A DNA stretch of 64,000 nucleotides from Nevskiales bacterium (GTDB lineage Bacteria; Pseudomonadota; Gammaproteobacteria; Steroidobacterales; GCA-2729495): contig WYBE01000069.1 in assembly GCA_011526045.1 (NCBI GenBank), forward strand, positions 92,175 through 156,174. Reading direction: 5' to 3'. The position numbers and the translations under genes are program-made. A model generated the notes under the pieces. That model saw nothing but the letters and a program-made list of their open reading frames with translations. It was not told the origin of the DNA and did no database searches. This document shows, one piece after another, positions 27,961-39,533 of the stretch (position 1 is its first letter; every line of letters begins with the position of its first letter).

Positions 27961-28920
27961 CTATTCCCGCAGTTCGTGTCCCGTCAGACGGAGGAATACA
28001 TCCTCGAGAGTCGTGGGCCGGTGCATGCAGATCAGCCCGGATGCCTGCTCGAGACGCTGCAGGGCTGCGGTCAGATCATTGGTGTAGCAATAGCAGGTTC
28101 CACCGATACGTTCCGTCCGCACGCCGGGAAGCCCGTCGAAAATACGTGCCACGACGTCGGCTGAACCCTGGATCTCGATGACATGGGACTCGACATGGCG
28201 CCGGATCAGGTCCCGTGGCGGACCCTGCGCGATGATCTGGCCCTTGTCGATGACGACGAGGTCGTCGCAGAGGCGTTCTGCCTCGTCCATGTAGTGCGTG
28301 GTCAGGAGCAGTGTCTTGCCGGAGTCGCGCAGTTGCCGCAACCGGTTCCAGATCATGCGTCGCACCTGCGGATCCAGCCCGGTCGTCGGCTCGTCCAGCA
28401 CGATGAGTTCCGGATCATTGATCAGGGCCCGCGCGATGGTCAGCCGCCGTTTCATGCCTCCCGATAGGGATTTGATGCGGTCGTTCGCGCGGTCGCTGAG
28501 CTCCATGAACTCGAGCAACTCCCGGATGCGCGGCGCCACCGCTGCCGCCCGCAGCCCGAAGTAGCGCGCGTACATGCGCAGGTTCTCCGCCACCGTGAAG
28601 TCCGGATCTGCGTTGTCGTTCTGCGGCACCACGCCGGTGCGCGCGCGGATCTGGCGCACTCCGGTATCGACCGGCAGCCCGAAAACCGTCAGGCTGCCCC
28701 TGCTGACGGGCGACTGGCCCAGGATCATCCGCAGGGTCGTGGTCTTGCCCGCGCCATTCGGCCCCAGCAATCCGAAGCAGCCACCACGCGGAATCGCAAG
28801 GTCGATCCCGCCCACCGCGATCCGGCCATCGAATTCCTTGCGCAGGTCACGGGCGACCACGATCAGATCGCCCGACTGCGCCCCGGCCGGGTCCGGCCCC
28901 TGTTCCTGTCCTTCCCGCAT
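27961..28920 (-). CDS. ABC transporter ATP-binding protein, NodI family
   Basis: A 319-residue ATPase with Walker A GPNGAGKTT, signature LSGGMKRRL, Walker B LIVLDEPTTGLD and the switch His (LLLTTHYMD). It pairs with the NodJ-type permease just downstream. ATG 28920 follows a GGATGG ribosome-site-like stretch. The upstream GTG/ATG alternatives add residues without similarity. A C-terminal extension after about residue 235 resembles the regulatory domain of drug and lipo-oligosaccharide exporters. Confidence 0.92.
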   Translation of the reverse strand: MREGQEQGPDPAGAQSGDLIVVARDLRKEFDGRIAVGGIDLAIPRGGCFGLLGPNGAGKTTTLRMILGQSPVSRGSLTVFGLPVDTGVRQIRARTGVVPQNDNADPDFTVAENLRMYARYFGLRAAAVAPRIRELLEFMELSDRANDRIKSLSGGMKRRLTIARALINDPELIVLDEPTTGLDPQVRRMIWNRLRQLRDSGKTLLLTTHYMDEAERLCDDLVVIDKGQIIAQGPPRDLIRRHVESHVIEIQGSADVVARIFDGLPGVRTERIGGTCYCYTNDLTAALQRLEQASGLICMHRPTTLEDVFLRLTGHELRE

Positions 28921-29169
28921 GATCACCCATCCGCGTTCGCGGCCCGTACGCGGGCGGATGCTCCACACACGGCTGCGGCACTTCCTGCCCCCGAAGCCGG
29001 TCCAATATGTCGGAAATCGCCGGCACCGCCAAGTCCGCTCGGGGCTCTACGGACGCGGGTTTCTGTAACGGATCACGTTGAAATTGGCCGCCCTGACCCC
29101 ATCATGACTGCTGCAGACTGGCAGTACGAGGCAGGCCCAGCCCCGGATTACACGAAGGACCACGAACCG

Positions 29170-31554
29170 ATGGAAGACTCCAGCAACGAGCGACCCGAGA
29201 CCGCAGGCGAACCGTCGACCGTAGAGGACGGCGGCGCACGGCGCATACCGGAGGATGTGCTGATCATCCTGCCGGTACGCAACACCGTCGTGTTCCCCGG
29301 CGCCGTGATCCCGCTGACGATCGGGCGCAAGATCTCGCTGGCCGCCGCCGAGGAAGCCAGCCGCAGCGGTCGCCGCATCGGGCTGGTGATGCAGCGCGAC
29401 CCCACCATCGACGAACCGGCGGGCAGCGATCTCTACCCCGTGGGCACGATCGCCCGGATCGTGCGTTACTTCACGTCGCGCGACGGCACCCAGCACGTGG
29501 TCTGCCAGGGTGAGCGGCGGTTCCGCACCCTCGACTACATCGCAGGACTGCCCTTCCTCGCCGCGCGCTTCGACCTGGTCGCAGAGCATTCGGCCGAGAG
29601 CACGGAACTCGAGGCCCGGATGCGCATTCTCAAGGACCGGGCGATCGAGGCGATCGGCCTGCTGCCCCAGGCGATGCCCGAACTCGCCGGCGTGGTCAAT
29701 GGCATTGAGTCACCCGGCCAGCTTGCCGATCTCGTCGCCGGCTTCCTCGACATCAAGCCCGGCGACAAGCAGAGGATCCTGGAAACGCTCGAGCTGCGCA
29801 GCCGCCTCGACAAGGTGCTGGAGCACCTGAACCACCAGATCGAAGTGCTGAAAATTTCCCGGCAGCTCGAGGAACAGACGAAGGAGAAGATCGACGAGCG
29901 ACAGCGCGAATTCTTCCTGCGCGAGCAGATGAAGGCCATTCGCAGCGAGCTCGGCGAAGGCGACGACGGCAGCGGGCTGGAGGAACTGCGCAAGGCCGTC
30001 GCGGAAGCGAACATGCCCGAAGAGGCGGCGCAGCACGCCACCAAGGAACTCAAACGCCTCGAGCGCATGCCGGAAGAATCGACCGAGCACTCCATGGTAC
30101 GCAGCTATCTTGAGTGGCTGATCGCGCTGCCCTGGGCGAAACTCGACGAGGAGTCGATCGACATTGCCCGGGCCCGGCAGATCCTCGACGAGGATCACTT
30201 TGGCCTCACCAGGGTGAAGCAGCGGATCCTCGAGTACCTGGCCGTGCGCAAGCTCAACCCGGAAGGCCGCAGCCCGATCCTGTGCTTCGTCGGCCCCCCC
30301 GGTGTCGGCAAGACTTCGCTCGGCCAGAGTATTGCCCGCGCGCTCGGACTGAAGTTCGTGCGCGCCAGCCTCGGCGGCGTGCATGACGAAGCGGAGATCC
30401 GCGGTCACCGCCGAACCTACATTGGCGCGCTGCCCGGCAATGTCATCCAGCAGATCCGCAAGGCGGGGACCCGCAACCCGGTGTTCATGCTGGACGAGAT
30501 GGACAAGCTTGGCGTCAGCCTGCACGGCGACCCCTCCTCTGCGCTGCTCGAGGTCCTCGATCCAGAGCAGAACGCGACGTTCCGCGACAACTACGTAGGT
30601 GTGCCGTTCGACCTGAGCAAGGTGTTCTTTCTCGGCACGGCCAACGTGCTCGACACCATTCCGGGGCCGCTGCGCGACCGCATGGAAGTCATCGAGCTGC
30701 CGGGTTATACGCAGGAAGAGAAGCTGGAAATTGCCCGTCGTTACCTCGTCCAGCGCCAGCTCAAGGCGAACGGCCTGCGTGACGAGCAGGCGCAAATCAG
30801 CGACGACGCCCTGCGCGAGATCATCTCGCGCTACACGCGTGAGTCCGGCGTGCGCAATCTCGAACGCGAGATCGGCAGCGTGCTACGCAATGCGGCGGTA
30901 CGCATCACCGAGGGCAAAACCGAGCGGCTCCACATCGACGCGGCGGCCGTGACCGAGATCCTCGGTGCCCCGAAGTTCGAGTCCGAAGTGGCGCTTCGCA
31001 CCAGCCTCGCCGGAGTGGCGACCGGGCTCGCCTGGACCCCCGTCGGTGGCGACATCCTGTTCGTGGAAACGACGGCGGTGCGTGGCAAGGGCGGGCTGAT
31101 CCTGACCGGCCAGCTCGGCGAGGTGATGAAGGAAAGCGCGCAGGCTGCAGTGACCCTGGCGAAAGCCAGGGGAGAGCGGCTCGGGCTCGCCGATTTCCGC
31201 TTCGACGAGCACGATCTGCACATCCATGTTCCCGCTGGGGCGATTCCCAAGGATGGCCCGAGCGCCGGGGTTGCGCTCTTCACGTCGGTGTGTTCGCTGC
31301 TGACCGACCGAAAGGTGCGCAGCGATGTCGCGATGACGGGTGAGATCAGCCTGCGCGGCCTCGTCCTGCCGGTGGGGGGGATCAAGGAGAAGGCGCTCGC
31401 CGCGCTGCGCGCCGGGATTCGCACCGTGCTGCTACCCGCGCGCAACCGCAAAGATCTCGAGGAAATCCCCGAGAGCGCACGCGACCAGCTGCAGTTCGTC
31501 TGGCTGGAAACCGTGGACGACGCGCTGGCTCACGCTCTGGAGCTTGCGCAATAG
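29170..31554 (+). CDS. lon: ATP-dependent protease Lon (LonA)
   Basis: A 794-residue AAA+ protease. The order is N-terminal LAN domain (VLIILPVRNTVVFPGAVIPL), coiled coil, AAA+ module with Walker A GPPGVGKT at about 375, and protease domain with the Ser698 (DGPSAG) and Lys741 (GGIKEK) dyad. ATG 29170 is preferred because AAGGA lies 10 bases upstream; ATG 29104 would add 22 residues. It degrades misfolded and regulatory proteins in the cytoplasm. It is monocistronic, with its 3' end facing a small minus-strand gene. Confidence 0.95.
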   Translation: MEDSSNERPETAGEPSTVEDGGARRIPEDVLIILPVRNTVVFPGAVIPLTIGRKISLAAAEEASRSGRRIGLVMQRDPTIDEPAGSDLYPVGTIARIVRYFTSRDGTQHVVCQGERRFRTLDYIAGLPFLAARFDLVAEHSAESTELEARMRILKDRAIEAIGLLPQAMPELAGVVNGIESPGQLADLVAGFLDIKPGDKQRILETLELRSRLDKVLEHLNHQIEVLKISRQLEEQTKEKIDERQREFFLREQMKAIRSELGEGDDGSGLEELRKAVAEANMPEEAAQHATKELKRLERMPEESTEHSMVRSYLEWLIALPWAKLDEESIDIARARQILDEDHFGLTRVKQRILEYLAVRKLNPEGRSPILCFVGPPGVGKTSLGQSIARALGLKFVRASLGGVHDEAEIRGHRRTYIGALPGNVIQQIRKAGTRNPVFMLDEMDKLGVSLHGDPSSALLEVLDPEQNATFRDNYVGVPFDLSKVFFLGTANVLDTIPGPLRDRMEVIELPGYTQEEKLEIARRYLVQRQLKANGLRDEQAQISDDALREIISRYTRESGVRNLEREIGSVLRNAAVRITEGKTERLHIDAAAVTEILGAPKFESEVALRTSLAGVATGLAWTPVGGDILFVETTAVRGKGGLILTGQLGEVMKESAQAAVTLAKARGERLGLADFRFDEHDLHIHVPAGAIPKDGPSAGVALFTSVCSLLTDRKVRSDVAMTGEISLRGLVLPVGGIKEKALAALRAGIRTVLLPARNRKDLEEIPESARDQLQFVWLETVDDALAHALELAQ

Positions 31555-31567
31555 GCAGGATCGAGCG

Positions 31568-31888
31568 TCAGCCGCTCTGGGCAGGCGCCGCTGCTCGCGT
31601 CGTGCGATAACCCCAGCGACCCGCGCGGCGCTCATTGAGCTGCCCGACGATCTGCTCCGCCGAGGTCTTCACCGCGGTCTGCGTGCCCTGCAGATAGCCG
31701 TTGATGGCATTCGCGCCCTGGCGGATCGTGTAGCGGTACCAGTTCTTGCCGGCGGCACCATCAGGCGGCTCGGTACGCTCTATTGCGACCAGCCGGAAAG
31801 GTTCTGCGTGCGCGGCACTCTTTTCCTCCGGCTTCTCGACCGCCTTCGTTTTGCTCTTGGTTTTTGTCTTTGCCCTTGCGCTCGCCAT
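31568..31888 (-). CDS. Small hypothetical protein with Lys/Ala-rich N-terminus
   Basis: 106 residues. The first ~25 (ASARAKTKTKSKTKAVEKPEEK) are low-complexity and basic. The rest looks like a small globular domain (FRLVAIERTEPP; NWYRYTIRQGANAINGYLQGT; AEQIVGQLNERRAG). I do not recognise a named family. It has a good ATG and normal codon use, and ends 13 bases from the lon stop. Confidence 0.65.
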   Translation of the reverse strand: MASARAKTKTKSKTKAVEKPEEKSAAHAEPFRLVAIERTEPPDGAAGKNWYRYTIRQGANAINGYLQGTQTAVKTSAEQIVGQLNERRAGRWGYRTTRAAAPAQSG

Positions 31889-32125
31889 GGAACTGCCTCA
31901 GGGGCCTTGGGTAGGCCGTTGTCGCCACCGTTGCAGCGGGATTCGTTGCCGGCTTTGGCGCTCGGGCCGGTCGGGACGGAACCGGAGCGCCAAAGTGGAA
32001 AGAGCCGTGCAAGTTAGCATCCGGGCCCCGTGCAGCGCAACGGAGACCGGCCCAACTCATTGTTTTCAAAGCCGGCAAGGCGGGTGGCAGCGGCTCAAAG
32101 CGGCCGGGCGATGCGCCCGGAGCAA
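31889..32125. other. Intergenic stretch with no recognised feature
   Basis: 237 bp between two minus-strand genes. Several GC-rich inverted stretches are visible (for instance CCGGGCGATGCGCCCGG around 32104-32120, a stem of CCGGGC/GCCCGG), but no T-tract, promoter or gene that I can support. Confidence 0.4.
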
Positions 32126-32539
32126 CTACTGCGTTGCCGCAAACACGGCGCTTACGGCCTCGGCGTCCGCAACGGCGACGGCCCGTACCGCGGGCGCACC
32201 GAGGTCGACCGGCCGGCCGGTGGCCTGGGCAACGGTTTCCTCGAGCGCGGGTTGGTCGAGCGTGGCGGGATCAACGTAGAGCGTGCGTGGTGCCGCTTCC
32301 TCGGCTGCCGCACCCTTCTGGCCCGGCGGCAGGTAGATGCAGCCGGTGGCGAAGTCCACACCGAAGGCGATCAGGCCCGGCACGATGAATACCACCAGGC
32401 CGGCGGCATCCAGGATCGCCACCCCGGGATCGATGTTCCCGGACTTCTGACCCTTCCGTTCCGGGTACAACAGCAGCCCGCAGCCGGCAGTTTGCACGGC
32501 CAGCAGCGACAGCATCATGAGTCCAACAACACGCCGCAT
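32126..32539 (-). CDS. Small lipoprotein of unknown function
   Basis: 137 residues starting MRRVVGLMMLSLLAVQTAGC, a signal peptide with a lipobox-like TAGC, so the mature protein should be lipidated at Cys20. A second hydrophobic segment (AGLVVFIVPGLIAFGVDFATG) and the CIYLPPG motif follow, then an Ala/Val-rich tail. It resembles small polar-flagellar or envelope lipoproteins of unknown role. I cannot name a family. Confidence 0.65.
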   Translation of the reverse strand: MRRVVGLMMLSLLAVQTAGCGLLLYPERKGQKSGNIDPGVAILDAAGLVVFIVPGLIAFGVDFATGCIYLPPGQKGAAAEEAAPRTLYVDPATLDQPALEETVAQATGRPVDLGAPAVRAVAVADAEAVSAVFAATQ

Positions 32540-32625
32540 CGAATCAGCCCTCCGTGACGAACTTCTAGCGACGCGGCGCCGACAGGAGAATGCGCAGGTT
32601 CACGGTTTTGCGCCGGCGCCGGCGC

Positions 32626-33003
32626 TCAGCGGCTGGTTTTGCGATGCGGGTCGAACAACGCTTCGGCGGCCCCAGTGGGTTCGGCGCTTGCGCCGTTCGG
32701 GCCTTGCCGGCCGAACAATGCAGCCAGTTCATCTTTCGCGTGCCGCTCGGCGGCGGCCAGCGACGAGTCGAAGGCGCCCCGGCGCGGACGAAAGTAATCG
32801 CAGAAATTGGCCTGTTCCTTGGCCTTGACCTCCTCCGCGTCGTCCTCCGTGCATTTCCTGGCGACCCGCGGATCGTAGGCAACGCACATGCGGCAGACGT
32901 GCAGTTCGGCCCGGCAGGAAGGGCATTCCTCCAGCCGCCGCAGCGGTAGCGACAGCGCGGCGAGGCTCGCCCCGCAGCGCCAGCAGACCAAGTCATGCGC
33001 CAT
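32626..33003 (-). CDS. Zinc-ribbon hypothetical protein
   Basis: 125 residues from ATG 33003 (MAHDLVCWRCGASL). Cys pairs C-W-R-C, C-P-S-C and C-R-M-C within the first 50 residues, plus later Cys, suggest a metal-binding ribbon. The C-terminal part is charged and Ala-rich. Longer upstream versions run into the typA promoter. The role is unknown. It is divergent from typA and shares that control region. Confidence 0.68.
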   Translation of the reverse strand: MAHDLVCWRCGASLAALSLPLRRLEECPSCRAELHVCRMCVAYDPRVARKCTEDDAEEVKAKEQANFCDYFRPRRGAFDSSLAAAERHAKDELAALFGRQGPNGASAEPTGAAEALFDPHRKTSR

Positions 33004-33090
33004 AGGCCAGTGAGTATAGGCGTAGCCTGCCGGCGTCGCGCCCCCGCCGGAATCCGCCAAATCTTTCATGTATTTACGTTGATCGCTCCG

Positions 33091-33096
33091 TATAAT
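33091..33096 (+). promoter_or_regulatory. typA promoter -10 element
   Basis: A perfect TATAAT 31 bp before the typA ATG, with no strong -35. The potential upstream ATG at 33095 overlaps this hexamer and so cannot be the start codon. Confidence 0.55.
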
Positions 33097-33127
33097 GCGC
33101 CGCTCGCCCGCAGCCACCCGCCGTCCC

Positions 33128-34951
<1,824 letters not shown>

Positions 34952-35007
34952 CGCCCGGCATCACACTCATCGCGTGACTGGAACCTGACGAAACGGAAGG
35001 TAACTCC

Positions 35008-35358
35008 ATGACGAAGGACCGCCTTTTCCTGCTGAAGCCGGATTTTCACAAGGGCAGCGAAGGCCCGTTCTACTGCCCGGAATGTGCCCTGGTCGAGGGC
35101 ATGCTCTCCTACTACCCGAAGCTGCGACACAAGCTCGACGTGCAGTACGTCGAATTCGACAAACCACGCAGTGCGATCGTGGCGGAACTCGGCGAAGCAA
35201 ACCAGGGTTGTCCGGTGCTGATCCTGGCCGACGGCCGGAGGATACTGGACACCTCGCTCGAGGTCCGTGAGGCGAACGGCCGGCGGTTCATTGTGAACGA
35301 CGCTCATCTCCGTCGTTACCTGTCGATGACCTACAGCGTCGGCACCGCCGCCGGTTGA
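35008..35358 (+). CDS. DUF3088 thioredoxin-fold protein
   Basis: A 116-residue protein of the DUF3088 family. The N-terminal segment LLKPDFHKGSEGPFYCPECALVEG contains a C-x-x-C that resembles a glutaredoxin/thioredoxin redox site, followed by VQYVEFDKPR and a cis-Pro-like GCPVLILADG. ATG 35008 has GGAAGG upstream. The role is not established. It lies between typA and an ABC exporter. Confidence 0.82.
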   Translation: MTKDRLFLLKPDFHKGSEGPFYCPECALVEGMLSYYPKLRHKLDVQYVEFDKPRSAIVAELGEANQGCPVLILADGRRILDTSLEVREANGRRFIVNDAHLRRYLSMTYSVGTAAG

Positions 35359-35459
35359 CTGGCCGGGCGGCAGGCCGCCGTCGCGCAACTGCAGCAGCAC
35401 GGACCGGAAAGCCGGTGCCCCACCGCCTCTGCGCGTTGCCGATAGGATAGATTGACGTC

Positions 35460-37289
35460 ATGGCAACTCCGGAGGACGAAGCCCGGAACCGGCCGAAGGG
35501 CCGTTCGCTCAGGCCGCTGCTGCATCTCGCGCCGTTTCTGCGCCCGTACCGCGGCATGCTATTGCTTGCAGTCGCGGCCCTGCTCATGGCGTCCGCGCTG
35601 CTGCTCTCGCTGCCGGTGGCAGCGCGCTTCGTGATCGATCACGGCTTCGCCTCCGGCAGCGGGGCGACCATCAACCGATATTTCCTGCTGTTTGGCCTGT
35701 TGATTGTCGTCTTCTGCGCATTCGCCTCGCTGCGCTACTACCTGATCGCATGGATCGGCGAGCGCGTGGTCGCGGACGTGCGCGATGCCGTCTATTCCCA
35801 CATGATCCGCATGGACCCGGCCTTCTTCGAGGTCACGCGCACCGGCGAGGTGCTGTCCCGCCTGACGGCCGACACGACGCTCATCCAGTCGATCGCAGGC
35901 GTCGGTTTTTCGCTGGTCCTGCGCTCGCTCCTGCAGTTGCCCGGAGCGCTGGTGATGCTGGCGGTGACCAACCTCGAGCTCATGGGAATGATCGTGTTGT
36001 TCATTCCCTCGGTGATCCTGCCGATCGTGTTGATCGGCCGGCGCGTACGCCGGCTCTCGCGTGCCTCGCAGGACCGCATCGCCGACACCAGCGCCATGGC
36101 CGCCGAATCGCTGAATGCGGTGCAGATCGTCCAGGCGTTCACGGCCGAGCCGGTCCTGACGGGCCGCTTCCACGAAGCGGTCGAGGCGAGCTTCGCCACG
36201 GCGATCAGCCGTACGCGCGTGCGCGCAGTGATGACCTTCGTGACGTTCGTGTGCGTATTCGGCGGCATCACCTTCGTGATCTGGATCGGTGCACGCTCCG
36301 TCCTGGCCGGCACCATGAGCTACGGTGAACTCGGCCAGTTCCTGCTCTACGCCATGTTCACGGCCACCTCGGCCGGATCCCTGACCGAGATGTGGGGCGA
36401 GGTGCAGCGTGCGTCGGGCGCCATGGAACGCATCGTGGAACTGCTCGGCACCACTCCGGGGATCAGGGCGCCGGCGGATCCGGTGCCAATGCCTTCCCCG
36501 GGCGCAGGGCGCATACGCTTCGAGCACGTGAGCTTCAGTTACCCCTCGCGCCCCGGACAAAAGGCCCTCGACAACTTCAACCTCGACATCCGGCCGGGGG
36601 AGCGTGTGGCCTTCGTTGGGCCGTCCGGCGCCGGCAAGAGCACCACCTTCCAGCTGCTGCAGCGTTTTTACGACCCGCAGGCGGGACGCGTACTGATCGA
36701 CGGTGCGGATATCGCCCGGGCAAGCCCGCAGGATGTGCGCGCACGCATCGGTCTGGTGCCCCAGGAGACGGTGATCTTCGGGGCCACCGCACGCGAAAAC
36801 ATTCGTTTCGGCAGGCCCGGCGCAAATGAAGACGAGATGCGGGCAGCGGCCCGCTCCGCCGTGGCCGACGCCTTCATCGACGACCTGCCGCAGGGCTACG
36901 ACACGTTCCTCGGCGAGCGTGGCACCCGGCTTTCCGGAGGGCAGCGCCAGCGCATTGCAATTGCACGCGCCATCCTGCGCAACCCGCCGATCCTGCTCCT
37001 CGACGAAGCGACCAGCTCGCTCGACTCGGAAAACGAACGGCAGGTGCAGACCGCGCTCGACCATCTCATGCACGGCCGCACCACGATCATCATCGCGCAC
37101 CGGCTGGCGACCGTGCTCAAGGCCGACCGGATCGTCGTGATGGATCGGGGCAGGATCGTCGACATCGGGACGCACGAGGAACTGGTCGGACGCGACCCGC
37201 TATACGCGCGACTCGCGGAGTTGCAGTTCGGCGAGGCGACTGCCGCCGAGTCGCCTGGCACGACCGACCCGCAGCGCGCGCGCGGATGA
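35460..37289 (+). CDS. ABC exporter, fused permease and ATPase (MsbA-related)
   Basis: A 609-residue half-transporter. Six transmembrane helices in about 25-310 precede a nucleotide-binding domain with Walker A GPSGAGKST, Q-loop VPQETVIFG, signature LSGGQRQRIA and Walker B ILLLDEATSSLD. It belongs to the MsbA-related lipid/drug exporter group, but true MsbA usually pairs with lpxK, which is absent here. The substrate is therefore open. A 64-residue membrane protein gene follows 81 bases downstream. Confidence 0.9.
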   Translation: MATPEDEARNRPKGRSLRPLLHLAPFLRPYRGMLLLAVAALLMASALLLSLPVAARFVIDHGFASGSGATINRYFLLFGLLIVVFCAFASLRYYLIAWIGERVVADVRDAVYSHMIRMDPAFFEVTRTGEVLSRLTADTTLIQSIAGVGFSLVLRSLLQLPGALVMLAVTNLELMGMIVLFIPSVILPIVLIGRRVRRLSRASQDRIADTSAMAAESLNAVQIVQAFTAEPVLTGRFHEAVEASFATAISRTRVRAVMTFVTFVCVFGGITFVIWIGARSVLAGTMSYGELGQFLLYAMFTATSAGSLTEMWGEVQRASGAMERIVELLGTTPGIRAPADPVPMPSPGAGRIRFEHVSFSYPSRPGQKALDNFNLDIRPGERVAFVGPSGAGKSTTFQLLQRFYDPQAGRVLIDGADIARASPQDVRARIGLVPQETVIFGATARENIRFGRPGANEDEMRAAARSAVADAFIDDLPQGYDTFLGERGTRLSGGQRQRIAIARAILRNPPILLLDEATSSLDSENERQVQTALDHLMHGRTTIIIAHRLATVLKADRIVVMDRGRIVDIGTHEELVGRDPLYARLAELQFGEATAAESPGTTDPQRARG

Positions 37290-37370
37290 CCGGGCGGCAC
37301 GCAACCCGAGCGTCGATGCGCCGCAGGACTCCTGTCTGCCCCCCCACGACCCGCGAGCCGGGCGCCTGAC

Positions 37371-37565
37371 ATGGGTGCCTGGTCCCTGCTGCTCGCGATA
37401 GGCCTGTGCCTCGTCTTCCTCGGGCTCTTCACCCACTGGAGCATCATGGCATTCGGGGCGGCCTTGCCCTTCATTCCGGTGGTGATGGAACTCATCAAGC
37501 GCCGGCGACTCGCGCGCCGGCCCGGGCCGCAGACAGACACGAAGCCCGACGACATATCCATCTAA
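37371..37565 (+). CDS. Small membrane protein, unknown
   Basis: 64 residues with two closely spaced hydrophobic segments (WSLLLAIGLCLVFLGLF and IMAFGAALPFIPVVMEL) followed by a basic, then polar tail (KRRRLARRPGPQ...). It has an ATG but no obvious ribosome site. It lies just after the ABC exporter on the same strand and may accompany it. I do not recognise a family. Confidence 0.5.
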   Translation: MGAWSLLLAIGLCLVFLGLFTHWSIMAFGAALPFIPVVMELIKRRRLARRPGPQTDTKPDDISI

Positions 37566-37770
37566 GCAGCTCGTCTAAGCACGCCTTTGGGGCTTCGCTA
37601 AGCTGACCCCTATTGATTTTCCCTCAGCCCGGCCCACGGGCTGCCACGCAACGAGCCCGCATGCCTATGTCCAGAACGCCCAGAACGGCGATTGCAAATC
37701 GCCTGCGCGCCGGCTTCCTCAGGCCGTTCACCCGCCGCGACCGTGTCGGTCCCGGCCGGGAAGCCGCGTA

Positions 37771-38283
37771 ATGGCCCTGATCCGCCACGGCCGGTTGGTC
37801 GATGACCACTTCACCGATGCCGTCGGTGCGGCGCTCATTCCCGCGAAAGGCGCCGTCATCGTCGGGCTCCTCCAGTGGCTGGACAACGTGCATCAACTCA
37901 GCGTCCGGCGCGATCCGCTCGGCATCCGGCTACGCAGCGACCAGCACCCGGAGGTGATCGCCGACGATCTCGATTGCTTTGCCGTGATCGAACTCGAATT
38001 CCCGGTGCTTCGGGACGGGCGCCCCTACCATTACGCGCGGCTGCTGCGCGAGCAATGGGGATTCCACGGTGAGCTGCGCGCTACGGGCGTGGTACTGCTG
38101 GAACAGATGCCCTTCATGCGGCGGGCCGGATTCGATTCATTCCACGTGGTCAGCGCCGACCCGTTGGGCGCCTGGCGTACCGCGGAGCGCGAGTTCGCGA
38201 CCTGGTACCAGCCGACGGCTGACCGACGGGTTCCGGCACACCAGTTGCGACGGCAGGCGAACGGCTCGCGCAGGTCCGCCTAG
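37771..38283 (+). CDS. DUF934 domain protein (putative sulfite-reduction-linked oxidoreductase factor)
   Basis: 170 residues. The segments IADDLDCFAVIELEFPVLRDGRPYHYARLLREQWGFHGELRATG and MRRAGFDSFHV define DUF934, usually encoded next to cysI-type sulfite reductase. Here no sulfur gene is nearby, so it is an orphan. Its end overlaps the stop of the convergent GCS2-type gene by four bases. The 205 bp before it show no clear promoter. Confidence 0.83.
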   Translation: MALIRHGRLVDDHFTDAVGAALIPAKGAVIVGLLQWLDNVHQLSVRRDPLGIRLRSDQHPEVIADDLDCFAVIELEFPVLRDGRPYHYARLLREQWGFHGELRATGVVLLEQMPFMRRAGFDSFHVVSADPLGAWRTAEREFATWYQPTADRRVPAHQLRRQANGSRRSA

Positions 38284-39518
38284 CCGGTGATTCGCGGTGC
38301 GTACGGCCGGCCCTCGGCGAGACAGGCACAAAGCTCTGCGTACACCCGCTGCAGGGCCGCGCGGTCGGGCTTGGCCGGCAGCGCGGCGCTGATGCGGGTC
38401 GCAAGCGAGCCATGACGCAGGTAGTGCTCGATCGCGCGCTCGGCCGCGGTATCGAGCTGACCACCGGCCGCGGCGTGATCGGCCAGGTGCCCCCATACCT
38501 GCGCTACCGACGCGTGGCGGCCACGATAGCCGAGGGCGGCCAGGTAACGACCGTCGTTGATCTCGGCGGTTTCGGCGCCTTCTATGACGACGCGGAGCAG
38601 GCGCGCGAGATCTTCCGTGCGCCAACCGGCGAGCGCAGCATGATCGGCCCAGGATTCGACGCACAGCGCGCGCAACGCTGCAACGATCAGGCTCGCATAG
38701 GCAAGGTCCATCATCGGGCATTCCTGGACATCGAGCACGCGGATCTCGATCGCCATGCGCTCGAATCGCGGAATCGCTCCGCGCGCATTGACCCATTCCG
38801 CAGCCAGCACGCCCTCCGGATCGTGGGCCATGAGATCGCCCTGGATCCGTTCGAGGACCTCCCTGCGGTAGGCGTCGATACCGAACACCGCCTCGGGCAC
38901 GAGCGCTCCGGTCACGGACGGGATGCGCACACAATTCGTCGCATAGACTGCCAGCCGATTGTCCGCACAGCCGGTCAGCTGTCCGTCCATCACCGGTGAA
39001 CTGGCCGCCAGCCCGGGCAGGATCGGCAACAGAAAACGTATCGCAGCATGCAGCCGGCCGAACTCGGCCTCCCCCTCGAAAGGCAGGTTCAGGTGCATGC
39101 TCTGCAGGTTCGCCCAGCCGTGGCCCTTGCAGGAGAAGATCCGGTCAAACGCGGCGTACACCTCGCGATTGTCGTGCGGCCACAGGTGTAACTCTCCCAC
39201 CGGATCCATCCACGGGTGCATTCCGCCGGGCATCAGGCGCATGGCGCGGCGCGCCAGCAAGGCGTTCGCCGCGCCGATGTCCGCCTGGAACAGTGGCGCC
39301 ACTCCAGTCAGCGTGGAGCTCGGCTCCGCCAGCTTGAACTCGATCACATGGAGCGCCAGCTCGTTGTTCCAGGCGAGCGGTCCGCTCGAATATTCGCCGG
39401 TGATCGCGCCGGCTGCCTCGGCCAGCAACCAGTCGGCCTGCGCCGCGACATCGAGTGTCGCCGCATACACGAGCATGTACTCGAGCTCGATACCAAACGC
39501 CTCGAAGAGCCGCAGCAC
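38280..39518 (-). CDS. GCS2-type carboxylate-amine ligase (glutamate-cysteine ligase-like)
   Basis: A 412-residue member of the glutamine-synthetase-fold GCS2 family. The N-terminal GIELEYMLV corresponds to the glutamate/metal-binding E-x-E motif, LQSMHLNLPF to the family His strand, and IEIRVLDVQECPMMD to the later Arg/Glu region. Such enzymes join a carboxylate to an amine using ATP. The start is GTG 39518. It is the last gene of a three-gene operon after the C39-like peptidase and the RimK-type ATP-grasp, a grouping predicted from comparative genomics to make or modify a small peptide. Product unknown. Confidence 0.82.
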   Translation of the reverse strand: MLRLFEAFGIELEYMLVYAATLDVAAQADWLLAEAAGAITGEYSSGPLAWNNELALHVIEFKLAEPSSTLTGVAPLFQADIGAANALLARRAMRLMPGGMHPWMDPVGELHLWPHDNREVYAAFDRIFSCKGHGWANLQSMHLNLPFEGEAEFGRLHAAIRFLLPILPGLAASSPVMDGQLTGCADNRLAVYATNCVRIPSVTGALVPEAVFGIDAYRREVLERIQGDLMAHDPEGVLAAEWVNARGAIPRFERMAIEIRVLDVQECPMMDLAYASLIVAALRALCVESWADHAALAGWRTEDLARLLRVVIEGAETAEINDGRYLAALGYRGRHASVAQVWGHLADHAAAGGQLDTAAERAIEHYLRHGSLATRISAALPAKPDRAALQRVYAELCACLAEGRPYAPRITG

Positions 39519-39533
39519 GACCTGGGCGACCCC

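Noticed and set aside
33095..33127. Upstream ATG as typA start
   Set aside because: It overlaps the TATAAT promoter hexamer, and the conserved N-terminus begins at 33128.
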